Origin: Orychophragmus violaceus
Lineage: Eukaryota; Streptophyta; Magnoliopsida; Brassicales; Brassicaceae
DNA: 64,000 nt
Direction: 5' to 3'
Assembly: GCA_030180135.1 (NCBI GenBank)
Contig: CM058239.1
Span: forward strand, 60,891,823-60,955,822
Below are positions 44,441 through 54,658 of the stretch, one piece after another; position 1 is the first letter of the stretch; the number at the start of each line of letters is the position of its first letter. Both the position numbers and the translations under genes were made by a program. The notes beneath the pieces are model-generated. The model was given only the letters and a program-made list of their open reading frames with translations. It was not told where the DNA came from and did no database searches.

Positions 44441-47002
44441 ATGCCAACGCAGAACACTCGAAGTAATCCGAACTCGAGCTTAGTTAATCTCAATCTAGAG
44501 GAACTTGGACGTCTAGAGAGGACTATTAGAAGAGAAAAGAGAGAGAGAATGGTACAAGAACGCTTGATCTTGATACCAGATGCTGATGGAATCCTGAGGG
44601 ATCCAGAGAACAATCCTTACAATGCTGCTGGGCAAAGGATTGATGCTGAGGGACGAGCAATCCCTGATGAAGTTGAGCCAGAAGGCCGGATGGTGGTTCA
44701 TGAGAGGACACTAGCTGATTACAATAGACCTGATGAGTTTCATGCAAACCGAGCAGCTCTAGTGCTTCCTGCCTTCGAGAGGAATGATTTTGAGGTAAAA
44801 ACTATCTACTACCAACTAATGAGACAAATTGCTTTCCATGGTCTTCAATCAGAGCAGCCTATGGATCACATTGACAAGTTTGAGGACATAGTCACTGGCA
44901 TGAAGTATGAAGGAGTATGCCTGGACTATCTGTTCCTTAAGCTATTTCCGCACAGTCTTGCTGGAGACGCTAGTGCATGGCTGAGACAACTGGCACCTGG
45001 TCAGTATACTACTTGGGAAGCCTTAAAGAGTGAGTTCCTGCGTCACTTCTACGACGCTGCGCGCTCAGATCAGTCCAGACAGGACATACTCACTTTTTCC
45101 CAAGGAGCTGTGGAGCCTTTGACAACCGCATGGATGAGATTTAAGCAGTATCAGCGTGATTGTCCACACCATGGATTCACAGAAGTACAGCTGATTGGTA
45201 TTTTCTTCAGAGGAATAGATCTCCCTTATCAGACTGCTTTGGATAATTCCAGTGATGCAAATTTCAGCACCAGAACTCCTACACAAGCTAAACGGTTGAT
45301 AGAGAACCTGATTGGCAGCAATAGTTGCAAAACAATGGATGAAAGGAGGAAGAGATCTGGTGGAACCGTAGAGAATTCTGATATGGCTAATATTAGATCC
45401 AGATTGGACACAGTCTACAATCTTCTGACAAACAAGAAAGCTGTCCACTTTGCCCAAGATGTGGAGGTGATTCAAACTGAGGTGGACACTCAGGAAGAAG
45501 AAGTGAATTTCATAGGAGGTACCGGTTTCCAAGGTAATAGATTTAACAATCAACAGGGGAACAGATTCTCAAATGGAGGACAATCTGGTGGTTTTCAAAA
45601 GACCTATGGACAGGGTAATCAGAGAACCTATGGATCTACATCTTATCAGACTCCTCCTGCACCTACAGCCCATGAGAGCAAAATGGAGGCTATGATGGAA
45701 CAACTGATGGAGAGTCAAACCAAGCTTTCTGTAGACAACAACAAGAAGCTGGACGCTGTCTATCAGGACCTCAATGGGAAGTTTGAGACATTGAGCACTC
45801 ACATGAAACAGTTGGACACTCAGGTGAATCAGATGTCCAGCTCACTAAAAGGAAAAGGAGTTGCAGACACTCATATTAAGGCCTGTTCTGTACTGATTAA
45901 TGATGGATCTTATCTAGGGGAGAAATTTGAGCTAAGTACAGCTGAGTTGGTGACTGAGGCAGAATTTTCGGATTTCTGTGAAAAACTCTCGGGTGGAAGT
46001 TGTGATGATCGCGATGCAACGATCGATACACATCTGGCATCGATCGATGCAGGTCGTGAACAAGCAGAGAATCCGTGGGATGAAAATGAGATTGATGCAG
46101 AACTAGCCCGCCTATTCCCTGATACATCTGAAATCACTCCAGAAGATGTTTATGCACGAGCTATTTGGCACAGTCCCAAGGTGTCTGAAGTGATTAAACA
46201 AGAGATTGAAGAGCTGAAAAGGCTAGAAAAGAGTGGTGAAGACTTGGAAGAAATTCCATCATCTGATGATCCACTTTATCATCCATGTGTTCAGAAATAT
46301 TTGAACAAGATGTTGCCATTAGATGAAGAGCTAAGAGAATGGGTGATAGTAGTTCCTCAGCATATTAGTGATGTTCTGTTAACTAAGGTCCCAAAGAAAC
46401 TGCCTGATCCTGGAGTCTTTGTACTTGATTGTTCTATCTTTGAAGATGGTTTTAGGCGTTCTCTGTGTGATTTAGGAGCTGCTGGGAGCATAATGCCTTA
46501 CTCTGTGGCAGAGAAGCTGGGTATGTTGGATTTTGCTCCTACTAGGACACGTCTTATCCTAGCTGATCAGTCCATACGAGTTCCTGAAGGACTCCTTATG
46601 GACATTCCGGTAAGAGTTGGAAACTACTTAGTTCCAACGGACTTCCTTGTGCTGAAATACGCCTGCGATCCGGATGAAGCTTTATTGCTTGGGAGACCAT
46701 TCTTGGCTACAGCAGGAGCTGTGATTGATGTTAGACAGAGTCTAATAGACCTCCACCTGGGAGATGAGACACTGCGATATGAGATGGAGAAGCTGCGGAA
46801 GCCACTGATAGATGGACAGACTTTCAAGATCTTGGAAGCAGATGATGAGCAGCTGAATGAGACTGTGATAATAGATCCTGGAGCGCATTTTATTCCATCT
46901 TTTCTTGGACTGAAGCATTCTGCAACAGCCTATTCTCCACCATGGATGAGGAGACTTGAACAGAGACAGAAAAAGTCTCTGTCAGGATCTTCTGGCACTT
47001 GA
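44441..47002 (+). CDS. Gag-protease polyprotein of element D
   Basis: The ATG at 44441 (MPTQNTRSNPNSS) is preferred over an upstream TTG frame start at 44417. It opens 853 residues without a stop. Residues about 80-290 form the Retrotrans_gag domain (LADYNRPDEFHANRAALV, HIDKFEDIVTGMKYEG, GDASAWLRQLAPGQYTTW, MRFKQYQRDCPHHGFTEVQL). A glycine/asparagine-rich linker (about 370-410) and a coiled-coil-like stretch follow. A pair of CGATCG palindromes lies in frame at 46016-46050 (TIDTHLASIDAG). The aspartic protease is at about residues 655-780 with LLLGRPFLATAGAVIDV, but its active site reads CDLGAAGSIM: the usual serine or threonine after the catalytic aspartate is leucine. It would form particles; protease activity is doubtful. 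Confidence 0.92.
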   Translation: MPTQNTRSNPNSSLVNLNLEELGRLERTIRREKRERMVQERLILIPDADGILRDPENNPYNAAGQRIDAEGRAIPDEVEPEGRMVVHERTLADYNRPDEFHANRAALVLPAFERNDFEVKTIYYQLMRQIAFHGLQSEQPMDHIDKFEDIVTGMKYEGVCLDYLFLKLFPHSLAGDASAWLRQLAPGQYTTWEALKSEFLRHFYDAARSDQSRQDILTFSQGAVEPLTTAWMRFKQYQRDCPHHGFTEVQLIGIFFRGIDLPYQTALDNSSDANFSTRTPTQAKRLIENLIGSNSCKTMDERRKRSGGTVENSDMANIRSRLDTVYNLLTNKKAVHFAQDVEVIQTEVDTQEEEVNFIGGTGFQGNRFNNQQGNRFSNGGQSGGFQKTYGQGNQRTYGSTSYQTPPAPTAHESKMEAMMEQLMESQTKLSVDNNKKLDAVYQDLNGKFETLSTHMKQLDTQVNQMSSSLKGKGVADTHIKACSVLINDGSYLGEKFELSTAELVTEAEFSDFCEKLSGGSCDDRDATIDTHLASIDAGREQAENPWDENEIDAELARLFPDTSEITPEDVYARAIWHSPKVSEVIKQEIEELKRLEKSGEDLEEIPSSDDPLYHPCVQKYLNKMLPLDEELREWVIVVPQHISDVLLTKVPKKLPDPGVFVLDCSIFEDGFRRSLCDLGAAGSIMPYSVAEKLGMLDFAPTRTRLILADQSIRVPEGLLMDIPVRVGNYLVPTDFLVLKYACDPDEALLLGRPFLATAGAVIDVRQSLIDLHLGDETLRYEMEKLRKPLIDGQTFKILEADDEQLNETVIIDPGAHFIPSFLGLKHSATAYSPPWMRRLEQRQKKSLSGSSGT

Positions 47003-48369
47003 AAAACCTTGCGCGTCCGGTCAAGCTATTGACCTTAAACAAGCGCTGGGTGGGAGGCAACCCACCATTAGGTACTGGTGTTTTTCTTTTTAATTTTTGG
47101 TGTTTTTGTTAGGATTTTACGTTTGTTTTTGTTTCTGGTGCAGTCATGTTTGCAGGTCTCGGATTAAATCGCAGTGCAGCGATCGATGCATTTCTGCATC
47201 GATCGTCACAACACGAAAGGAATCGCATTGCAGCGATCGTTGCTGTCCTGAGCAACGATCGACCATACACGAAAGTCGCCAAGTAACGGTCGATGCATCT
47301 AATGCACCGATCGATGCTGTGCGACAGAAGGTAACCCGACAGACATAAACTCACCCTTTTCAATTTTATTTTATTTTCTTTTTACCGATCCTTCGCTGGA
47401 CACTACTGGGGACAGTGTGTCTTAAGTGTGGGGGAGGTGCTACTGACGTTTATCTTTCTGTTTTCTTAAGAGTCAGTCCGTTTTTCAAAATTTTTTGTTT
47501 TATTGAGTCAAAATTGTTTAAGTAAGAAACTATGATTTTCTGAGGAGATTTACAAAACTTGCAGGAACTTAAGTAACCATTGGGATGAAGTTGCAGGATC
47601 TATCTCTGACTATTAGAAAACCCCATCACAGATCAACCTACTGGGAACACCCATATCACTTCAGGTATCAGAGGATCTTTTACTGACTTCACCTTAATAC
47701 TGACTTAGATTTCTCACCTAAGGGCTTGGTATACTTTATGTCGGATTCCCTGTTAGTTCTGACACAGCCTGTAAACCTGTCCTATTTAGTTCCCTTCTCC
47801 CCTTCTATAAAGTAAAAAAAAAAAAAAATAATAATAAACTGAGGATGAGTTAGTAACTCCGAAGTGGTCATGAGAATAGTAGCAAACACTATTATCTCTC
47901 ATGTGATCCATGGAATGTGTCCAAAGTATACCCCATAACGGGAAGAACACTGATAAAAAAAATAAAATGATACCCAGTGGGGAAAAATCAGTTGTTAAAG
48001 AAGGGAAAGAGAAGAAAGGGACTAGAGAAAGATAGTATGGTGGTCTAGAGCTGATTAGGTAAGAATCCATGTGCCTTTAGATCGATACTCCTTAGGTGAG
48101 ACCGCACTTAAATACTTGCAGAAGTCAGTAGGGAGAATTTGAATGCTTGAATGTGATTGTGGAGTTTACCTAGGACAGTTGCTAAGTGTGGGGGAAGTAC
48201 ATGTTGGTCTTGATATCCTGTGATTGATTCTTTCAGTGGTTTACTAAGGGGAATCTGAGTGTTGTAGCTTCTAAGATGAAATGAGTTTCTGAAGAGTTTT
48301 CAAACCTCTTCACCATGTTTTAGTTCTATGTTTTGCTTGAGGGCAAGCAAAGGCTAAGTGTGGGGGAGT
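47003..48369 (+). other. 3' noncoding region of element D with three polypurine tracts
   Basis: Tracts reading TAAGTGTGGGGGA-like lie at 47423-47437, 48182-48196 and 48354-48369; the last abuts the 3' LTR and is the functional candidate. Palindrome pairs lie at about 47177-47210, 47231-47266 and 47287-47321. GGGAGGCAACCCAC is at about 47052. No gene is seen in these 1.37 kb. Confidence 0.8.
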
Positions 48370-49588
48370 TGATATATCATGGTTTTTACTAGTTTTAGGC
48401 CATGATATAGATGTGTTTTAGTGTCTTTTGTCTTTGTTTAGAGTCTTTTACAGGTATAATCAGGTTGGGAGCTAAATTGGAGATTATGGAGCATTTTGGA
48501 GATTTTTGGAGTGATTGGCCGAGAGATAGAGTTCACTGTCCGAGACAGAGAAAGGTATCGATCGTTGCACTCTAGCAACGATCGTTGCACCAGCGAGATG
48601 GGCCGAAACTCGGCGGTTTAGAAGAATCAAGATATTGCACTTTGATCCAGAAGTTCCTGATATTTACAAAGAAGCCCCTGGCCGAGATTATGCCTATATA
48701 ATAGAGTTTTTAGTGTTTTTATTAGATACGCTTTATACTTTTTACAATACAACTTCATAATTAAGAGCAGAGGATTTTTAGAGCTTTTGGGGCTGATCTG
48801 AACCTAATTCATCATCTGTATTTGGAGAAGATTTCGAACCCCTTTTTACTCTTATTCTTTTATGCAATTTACTTATCATATGATCATGTTTTCATTATCT
48901 ATGTCTGAGTAGATTCCTAGTTAGACTTAGGGTTTCTCACATAGGATTTCATGACTTGCTAGACTTGTTCAATTTCAGTTAAGGATTCAAACTATATCTG
49001 TTCTTCAATTTAATTGTGCTTAAAGCTAGTTCTAACCTGATCAATTAGAATCTAGATCTTAGGTTGCTAAATACGTCACGGAAGTGGGGTTTAGGAATCT
49101 GAACTAATTAAATTGGGCAATTAAACTTTGCGCAAACGAAAGTTTGGTTTAGGATAATTGTGAACATATCAAACTTGAGCTTATTGCTAGTTTAATCTGT
49201 TAGTTCTCGCAAACGGAAGTTTGGTTTGCTGCACTTAGACTTAGAGAATTATCGCAAAGGAATTTGGTTAATTCTATATCTGTGTTTTGAGTTCTAGAAC
49301 TGTGCTTAATTAGATCCTTGCTGAATGAACTGTCTGCTAGTCTGATTTCCTGAGAATACCCTAGGTTTGACGCTTTTAATTACTAGCTTTCACAACCAAT
49401 AATCTCTGCTACTGATTTACTTTCTCGCACTACTTTCAATATAATCACATTGCTTATTTCTAGTATTCATTCCCTACGGTTTGATTCTCTTGAGACCAAG
49501 TGTCCCTGTGGATTCGATAACCCTATATACTACTTTGACATTGCTGTACACTTGCAGTTTAGTATAGGGATTAATTCTTGACCTATCA
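48370..49588 (+). repeat. 3' LTR of element D
   Basis: Same length as 42958-44176, with about two differences, near 48655 (C for T) and near 49384 (A for T). TATA box at 48693-48702. Confidence 0.95.
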
Positions 49589-49593
49589 TATGC

Positions 49594-51878
49594 TCGTCAA
49601 GTCCACCTCGGCAGACGACCACGTCGATCATCTGGCAACGTGCTTCACGAGCTTAAACAAGTACATGATGAAATTAAACCCGACCAAGTGTACGTTTTCT
49701 GTCACATCGGGAGAGTTTCTTGGCTACATCGCCACGAGGAGAGGAATCAAGGCGAATCTGAAGAAGATAACAACAATCACCCAGCTCCCTTCCCCAAAGA
49801 ATTCCCGAGAAGTTCAATGATTAACCGGACGAGTCGCAGCATTGAACATGTTCATCTCGCGATCAATCGACAAATGCCTTCCGTTCTACAACCTCCTCCG
49901 AGCAAAAAAAGAAATTTGAATGGGACGCCAAGTTCGAGAACGCATTTCAACAACTGAAAACCTTTCTGTCCATCCCGCCAATCCTGGCGAAGCCCGAGGA
50001 GGGAGATACGCTCTACTTATACATTTCCGTATCCACTTCGGAAATAAGTAGCATGCTCGTTCGAGACGACCGAGGCGACCAGAAGCCCATATTCTATACG
50101 AGCAAGATCTTTGATGACGCAGAAACATGCTATAACACCCTCGAGAAACTCGTGCTAGCTGTCGTCGTCTCGGCAAGGAAGCTTCACCCCTATTTTCGAT
50201 CACATTTGGTGGAAGTTCTCACAAACCAACCGATCAGAACAATCTTGCACAGTCCAAGTCAGTCGGGCAGGATCGCCAAAGGGGCGGTTGAATTAAGCGA
50301 GTATGACATCGAGTATAAACCAAGAACCAACGCCAAGTCCCAGGTGTTAGCAGACTTCCTGATCGAACTGCCACCCGTGCTAACCATAAGTGAAGACCAA
50401 GCCCAAAAGGAGAAGTGGATTTTGTTCGTGGACGGCTCCTCGTCAAGAAACGGTTCGGGGGTAGGAGTCAAGCTGACATCCCCGACCAGAGAGATAATCG
50501 AGCAATCCTTTCACCTGGCATTTCCAGCCTCCAACAACGAGGCTGAGTACGAAGCGCTGCTCGCCGGTTTACGGCTAGCCGAGGTAGTAGGGGTAAAACA
50601 AGTCGAAGTGTTTGCCGACTCCCAGCTCGTGTACCTGAAACTTGTCCAACCGATCGTCGCAAGAAATGGCTCGGTAACACTAACCAAGATCCCACGAAGC
50701 CACAACTCATCCGCAGACGCTCTGGCCGTGTTAGCATCGACGTCAGACCCCGACCTCTGGAGGATAATCCCAGTCGAATGCATAGCCCGACCAAGCATCT
50801 CCAACAACGAAAAAGTACTCATCGTTACTAAAGAGGAAGAGGGATTGGAAGATGCGTACAAAACAAATGAAGAAGTAACCAAGATAGCAGCACCCGACCA
50901 AGACGACTGGAGAGAGGAAATCAAACATTACATCCTCAACGTAAAGGGTCCTGACGATCGCTGGGCAGCTCACAGATTGAAAGCCCGATGTGCTCAATAG
51001 GTTATAATGGAGGACAAGCTGTTTCGCTGGAGTGCGTCCAAGGCCCTTCTACGATGCATACACATACATGAGATCAAGTGGGTAACCGAGGAGACCCACG
51101 AACGAGCTTGCGGAAATCATACAAGTGGCCGGTCTCTCGCAGCCAAAATCAAGCGACAAGGCCATTTTTGGTCAACAATGATAGCCGACTACAAAATTTT
51201 CGTCCAGAGATGCGACAAATGTCAAAGGCATGCGCCGAGCATTCACCAGCCAGCTGAACTTCTCACGACCGCAGCCACACCCTACCCTTTCATGCGATGG
51301 GCGATGGATATTGTGGGTCCGCTCCCAGCCTCGCACCAAAAGAGATTCATCATGAACATGACCAACTACTTCACAAAATGGGTCGAAGCAGAATCTTTTG
51401 CTAAGATCCACGACCTTGACGTTCAAAGTTCGTATGGAAACACATCATCTGCCGGCACGGCGTCCCGTATGAGATCGTGACCAAAAAACTGACCTCAATT
51501 CATCTGTAATCTTTTTGAAGGATTTTGCCCGAGAAGGAAGATCTGCCTGAGCAAATCCACCCGAGGTATCCGCAGGGAAACAGACAAGCCGAGGCGACAA
51601 ACAAGACAATCATAGACGGGCTTAAAAACAAATGGAGAGTAAGAAAGGCCTCTGGGCCGACGAGCTCGACGGAGTCCTTTGGTCACATTGAACCACACCG
51701 AGGAACTCAACCGGACAGACACCTTTCTCCCTCTCTCATGGGATGGAAGCCATATCTCCTGCGGAGCTAAGCATCCCGACGATCAGATTAAGCGTATCAC
51801 CCAAGCATGAGTAACTAAACAACAACATGATCGTTGATCGCCTTGATCATGTAGAAGAACTACGCGACGGAGCGCTGT
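49594..51878 (+). pseudogene. Element G: end of RT, two RNase H domains, integrase
   Basis: This continues from 42957 with LVKSTSADDHVDHL and GEFLGYIATRRGIKANLKKI. After frame breaks, the open stretch 50053-51000 holds the RT-linked RNase H (QKPIFYTSKIFDDAETCY) and a second, plant-type RNase H (WILFVDGSSSRNGSGVGV, NNEAEYEALLAGLRLA, FADSQLVYLK). A second RNase H is the hallmark of the Tat lineage. Integrase follows at 51007-51480 with an HHCC finger (RCDKCQRHAPSIHQPAEL) and core start (MRWAMDIVGPLPAS, FTKWVEAESF). After stops comes HPRYPQGNRQAEATNKTIID. It is cut at 51878 by LTR piece E. Multiple stops make it inactive. Confidence 0.85.
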
Positions 51879-52182
51879 TGATACGATCAGGTTTTAAACC
51901 CTAGATCTACACTGCAAGTGCACAGACGTGAACCAGTAGTATATAGGGTATCGAATCCACAGAGACTCAAGATCTTGCGATAGATTATAGAAATTCAGGT
52001 TAAGCTAGGTGAAACAGAGAGTAAGCAGTAAATCAAGCAATAAAGTAAATAGATCGGTTTGTAAACAAGAAGGCAAAGCGTCAAGTCTAGGGAGTTCTCA
52101 GGAAATCAGGAACATAAGTTAATCAATCAATCGAGATCTAATTAAGAACTGTTCTAGAACTATAATCACAGAATTATAACAA
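51879..52182 (-). repeat. LTR piece E (left), same family as elements A and C
   Basis: It begins TGATACGATCAGG and follows the C LTR for about 300 bp, then breaks off at F gag sequence. The flank GCTGT does not clearly match the far flank GCATT at 59010-59014, so the original target duplication is uncertain. Confidence 0.8.
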
Positions 52183-54658
52183 CAGCAGTAAGAGCAACAA
52201 AGGCCAGCTAGGGCCATTGGTGATGGAGATGCACCGGATACAACTGAAAACCGGCAAGGGATCATTCTACCACCGGTCAACAACAACAACTTCGAGATCT
52301 GGGCTATGGTGATGAACATGGTGCAAAACAATCAGTTTCATGGGCTTGCATCTGAGGATCCCTTGCAGCACTTGGACACATTTGACAAGATTTGTGCTAC
52401 TACAAGGCTTAATGGTGTGACTGATGATGGTTTGAAGATGCGTCTCTTCTTCTTCTCTTTGGCGGATAGAGCCAAGGATTGGGAAAGCAACATCCCTCCG
52501 GGATCCATTACTACTTGGGGAGACCTTACGAAGGCTTTCTTGAAGAAGTTCTTCTCAGCTACTAGGACTGCCCGTTTTTGCAATGAGCTATCCGGCTTTG
52601 TGCAACGCAACAATGAGAGCTTTGCTGAAGCTTGGGAGAGGTTCAATAGGCTAACTACTCAGTGCCCCACCACGGTTTCACTAAGGAGACACTACCCAGT
52701 AACCTCTATCGCGGAGTGCTTCCTAGAATGAGGGCGATGCTTGACTCATCAGGCAATGGTCACTTTCTTGGAAAAGGGGTGGATGAAGCCATGGAACTCA
52801 TTGAAAATCTTTCCATAAGCGATGGGAACTACAATGATGACTACGACAGAACCAATAGAGGATCATCATCTATGGATGAAAGGTATGAGAAGGAAATCAA
52901 AGCCTTAAATGAGAAGATAGACAAGATGATCAGCTCCAACACAAAGCAAGTCAACTTTGTAGGAAACCACGATGAGAGCCAGCCTTACCTCTATAGTGTG
53001 GAAGAAGAGATGACACAAGAGGAGATGAACTTCATTGCGGGGCAAGGTGGTTTCAACAAAGGTTTCAATCCCAACTATAGGAATCACCCAAACTTTTCCT
53101 ATAGAAGTACCAATGTAGCAAACCATCAAGATCAAGTTTACCCTCCAGCTCAAGGACAAGCTCAACAACAAGGGCCGCAAGGCTTTGCTCAAACAACTCA
53201 ACCAACGCCTTTTGTTCCCTACATCACTCAACAAGGAGGATTTGTCTCTAAACCTCAGTACCAAGGGAAACAAGGAGGATTTGTGCCCAAGCAACAATTT
53301 GCTCCACCCGGATTTGCACCTCAACAACAACAAGCTGTTACTTCTTCTAGTATGGATTCTGAACTCAAAGGTATGGTGCAACAACTTCTACAAGGGCAAG
53401 CTTCAGGGCCAGTGGAAGTAAGGGATCTCAAGAGTGAGCTGCAAAACTTAACATCTAGGGTCACCAACATGGAGAAGCAAAAGGGGGAAGGATGATTCTA
53501 CCAACCATTGTAACACCATTCATTCAAATGTTGACCATGAAAAGTTTGTAGCTGAATTAGAAGCCCCTGTCTATGGTTCTCCACTTGAGAAGGAGAAAGA
53601 TGATAATTTGGATGAAGAGGCCATCATTGAGGAGTTTCTTCTTGGTCATAGTGATGAAACCGTATATGAAGACATGGTTGAGGGAACCAACCACGACCAA
53701 GATAGCTCCTACATCGCTTCCTAAGCTAGGAGCACCGGGAAAGTTCTCATTATCTTGCTCTCTTGGTCACTTAAGGATTGAGGATGCCTTGTGTGATACA
53801 GGCTCAAATGTGAGTGTCATATCCCTTGAGATGGTTGAAGAATTGGTGATCAAGAGCATTGAGAGTTACAAATCTACGCTCACCTTTGGGGATTCTTCAA
53901 CAAAAGTACCATATGGGGAGCTTAAAGACTACCTGGTGATGATTGAGGATTGTACAATCCCAACTGATTTTGTGGTTATGAAGATGAAGAAGGGAAAGAA
54001 GCTTCCTCTACTATTGGGCACGGATTTTCTCAACACTACCGGTGCAACAATGGATTTCAACAAGAAGAGGGTAGTACTCACAAAGATGAATGATAAGGTG
54101 TTCTATCCCATGAAGTCATCCTCCATCAACACTTGTGGAACCATCAAAAGTGACCTTAATCTCGAGGAGGAAAGGACTTTTGCTAGTCTTGCCAAGCTTG
54201 AGTATTGTGCATCCATCATTTTGGGAGATTTGAGGATTGAGGAGCCACAAGTTGAAAAGGTTGAGAAGTTGTACTCTCCAAAGGTTGAACAAGTTTTGAA
54301 AGATGCTTTGGTTGGAGAGAGTAGTAAAGAGCTGATGAGTGAACACTTGGAAAGTGTTCCATTAGAGGAGGTGAGTGGAGCAAAGGAAGCTCCTCTTAAG
54401 AGAAAGAAGAAGAAGGGAAAAGCACCTACAACCTCTACTCATACTCAAGCTCCTAGCACTCTCACTCTCCACCCTTTGAAGCTTAAGGATGGGACAATAG
54501 AGTACAAGGTAAAATGCAAGGGGATCTCTAAGCCATTCTCAAGTGCTAGAGCCATCCTTACTCCTGAGCTTCAAGCTGATCCAAACAAGCGCCAAAAGCA
54601 TCTCAACAAAGTTTTGACAATCACTCAAACGGTCAAGACTCCTCCACCTCCTCACTAA
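52183..54658 (+). pseudogene. Gag-protease of element F, frameshifted
   Basis: Gag starts mid-gene (ARAIGDGDAP, then NNNFEIWAMVMNMVQNN). It gives the Athila gag block (PLQHLDTFDKICATTRLNG, DWESNIPPGSITTWGDL, SGFVQRNNESFAEAWERF). Near 52668 a one-base loss shifts the frame to CPHHGFTKETL and on to 53495. Further breaks near 53490 and 53690 precede the open stretch 53573-54658. That stretch contains an aspartic protease with intact active site (LCDTGSNVSVISLEM) and LLLGTDFLNTTGATMDF. The C-terminus is lysine- and proline-rich. It shares fold and order with D and C but little sequence, so it is a separate lineage. Confidence 0.85.

Larger units (their letters stand above)
42958..49588 (+). mobile_element. 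Young Athila-type element D (gag-protease only)
   Basis: A complete 6631-bp element. LTRs 42958-44176 and 48370-49588 (1219 bp each) differ at about two positions. The target duplication TATGC is at 42953-42957 and 49589-49593. The tRNA-Asp primer site, polypurine tract and an uninterrupted 853-residue gag-protease gene are all present. There is no reverse transcriptase, RNase H or integrase, so D is non-autonomous yet recently active. It must rely on an autonomous Athila-type relative. Confidence 0.95.
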
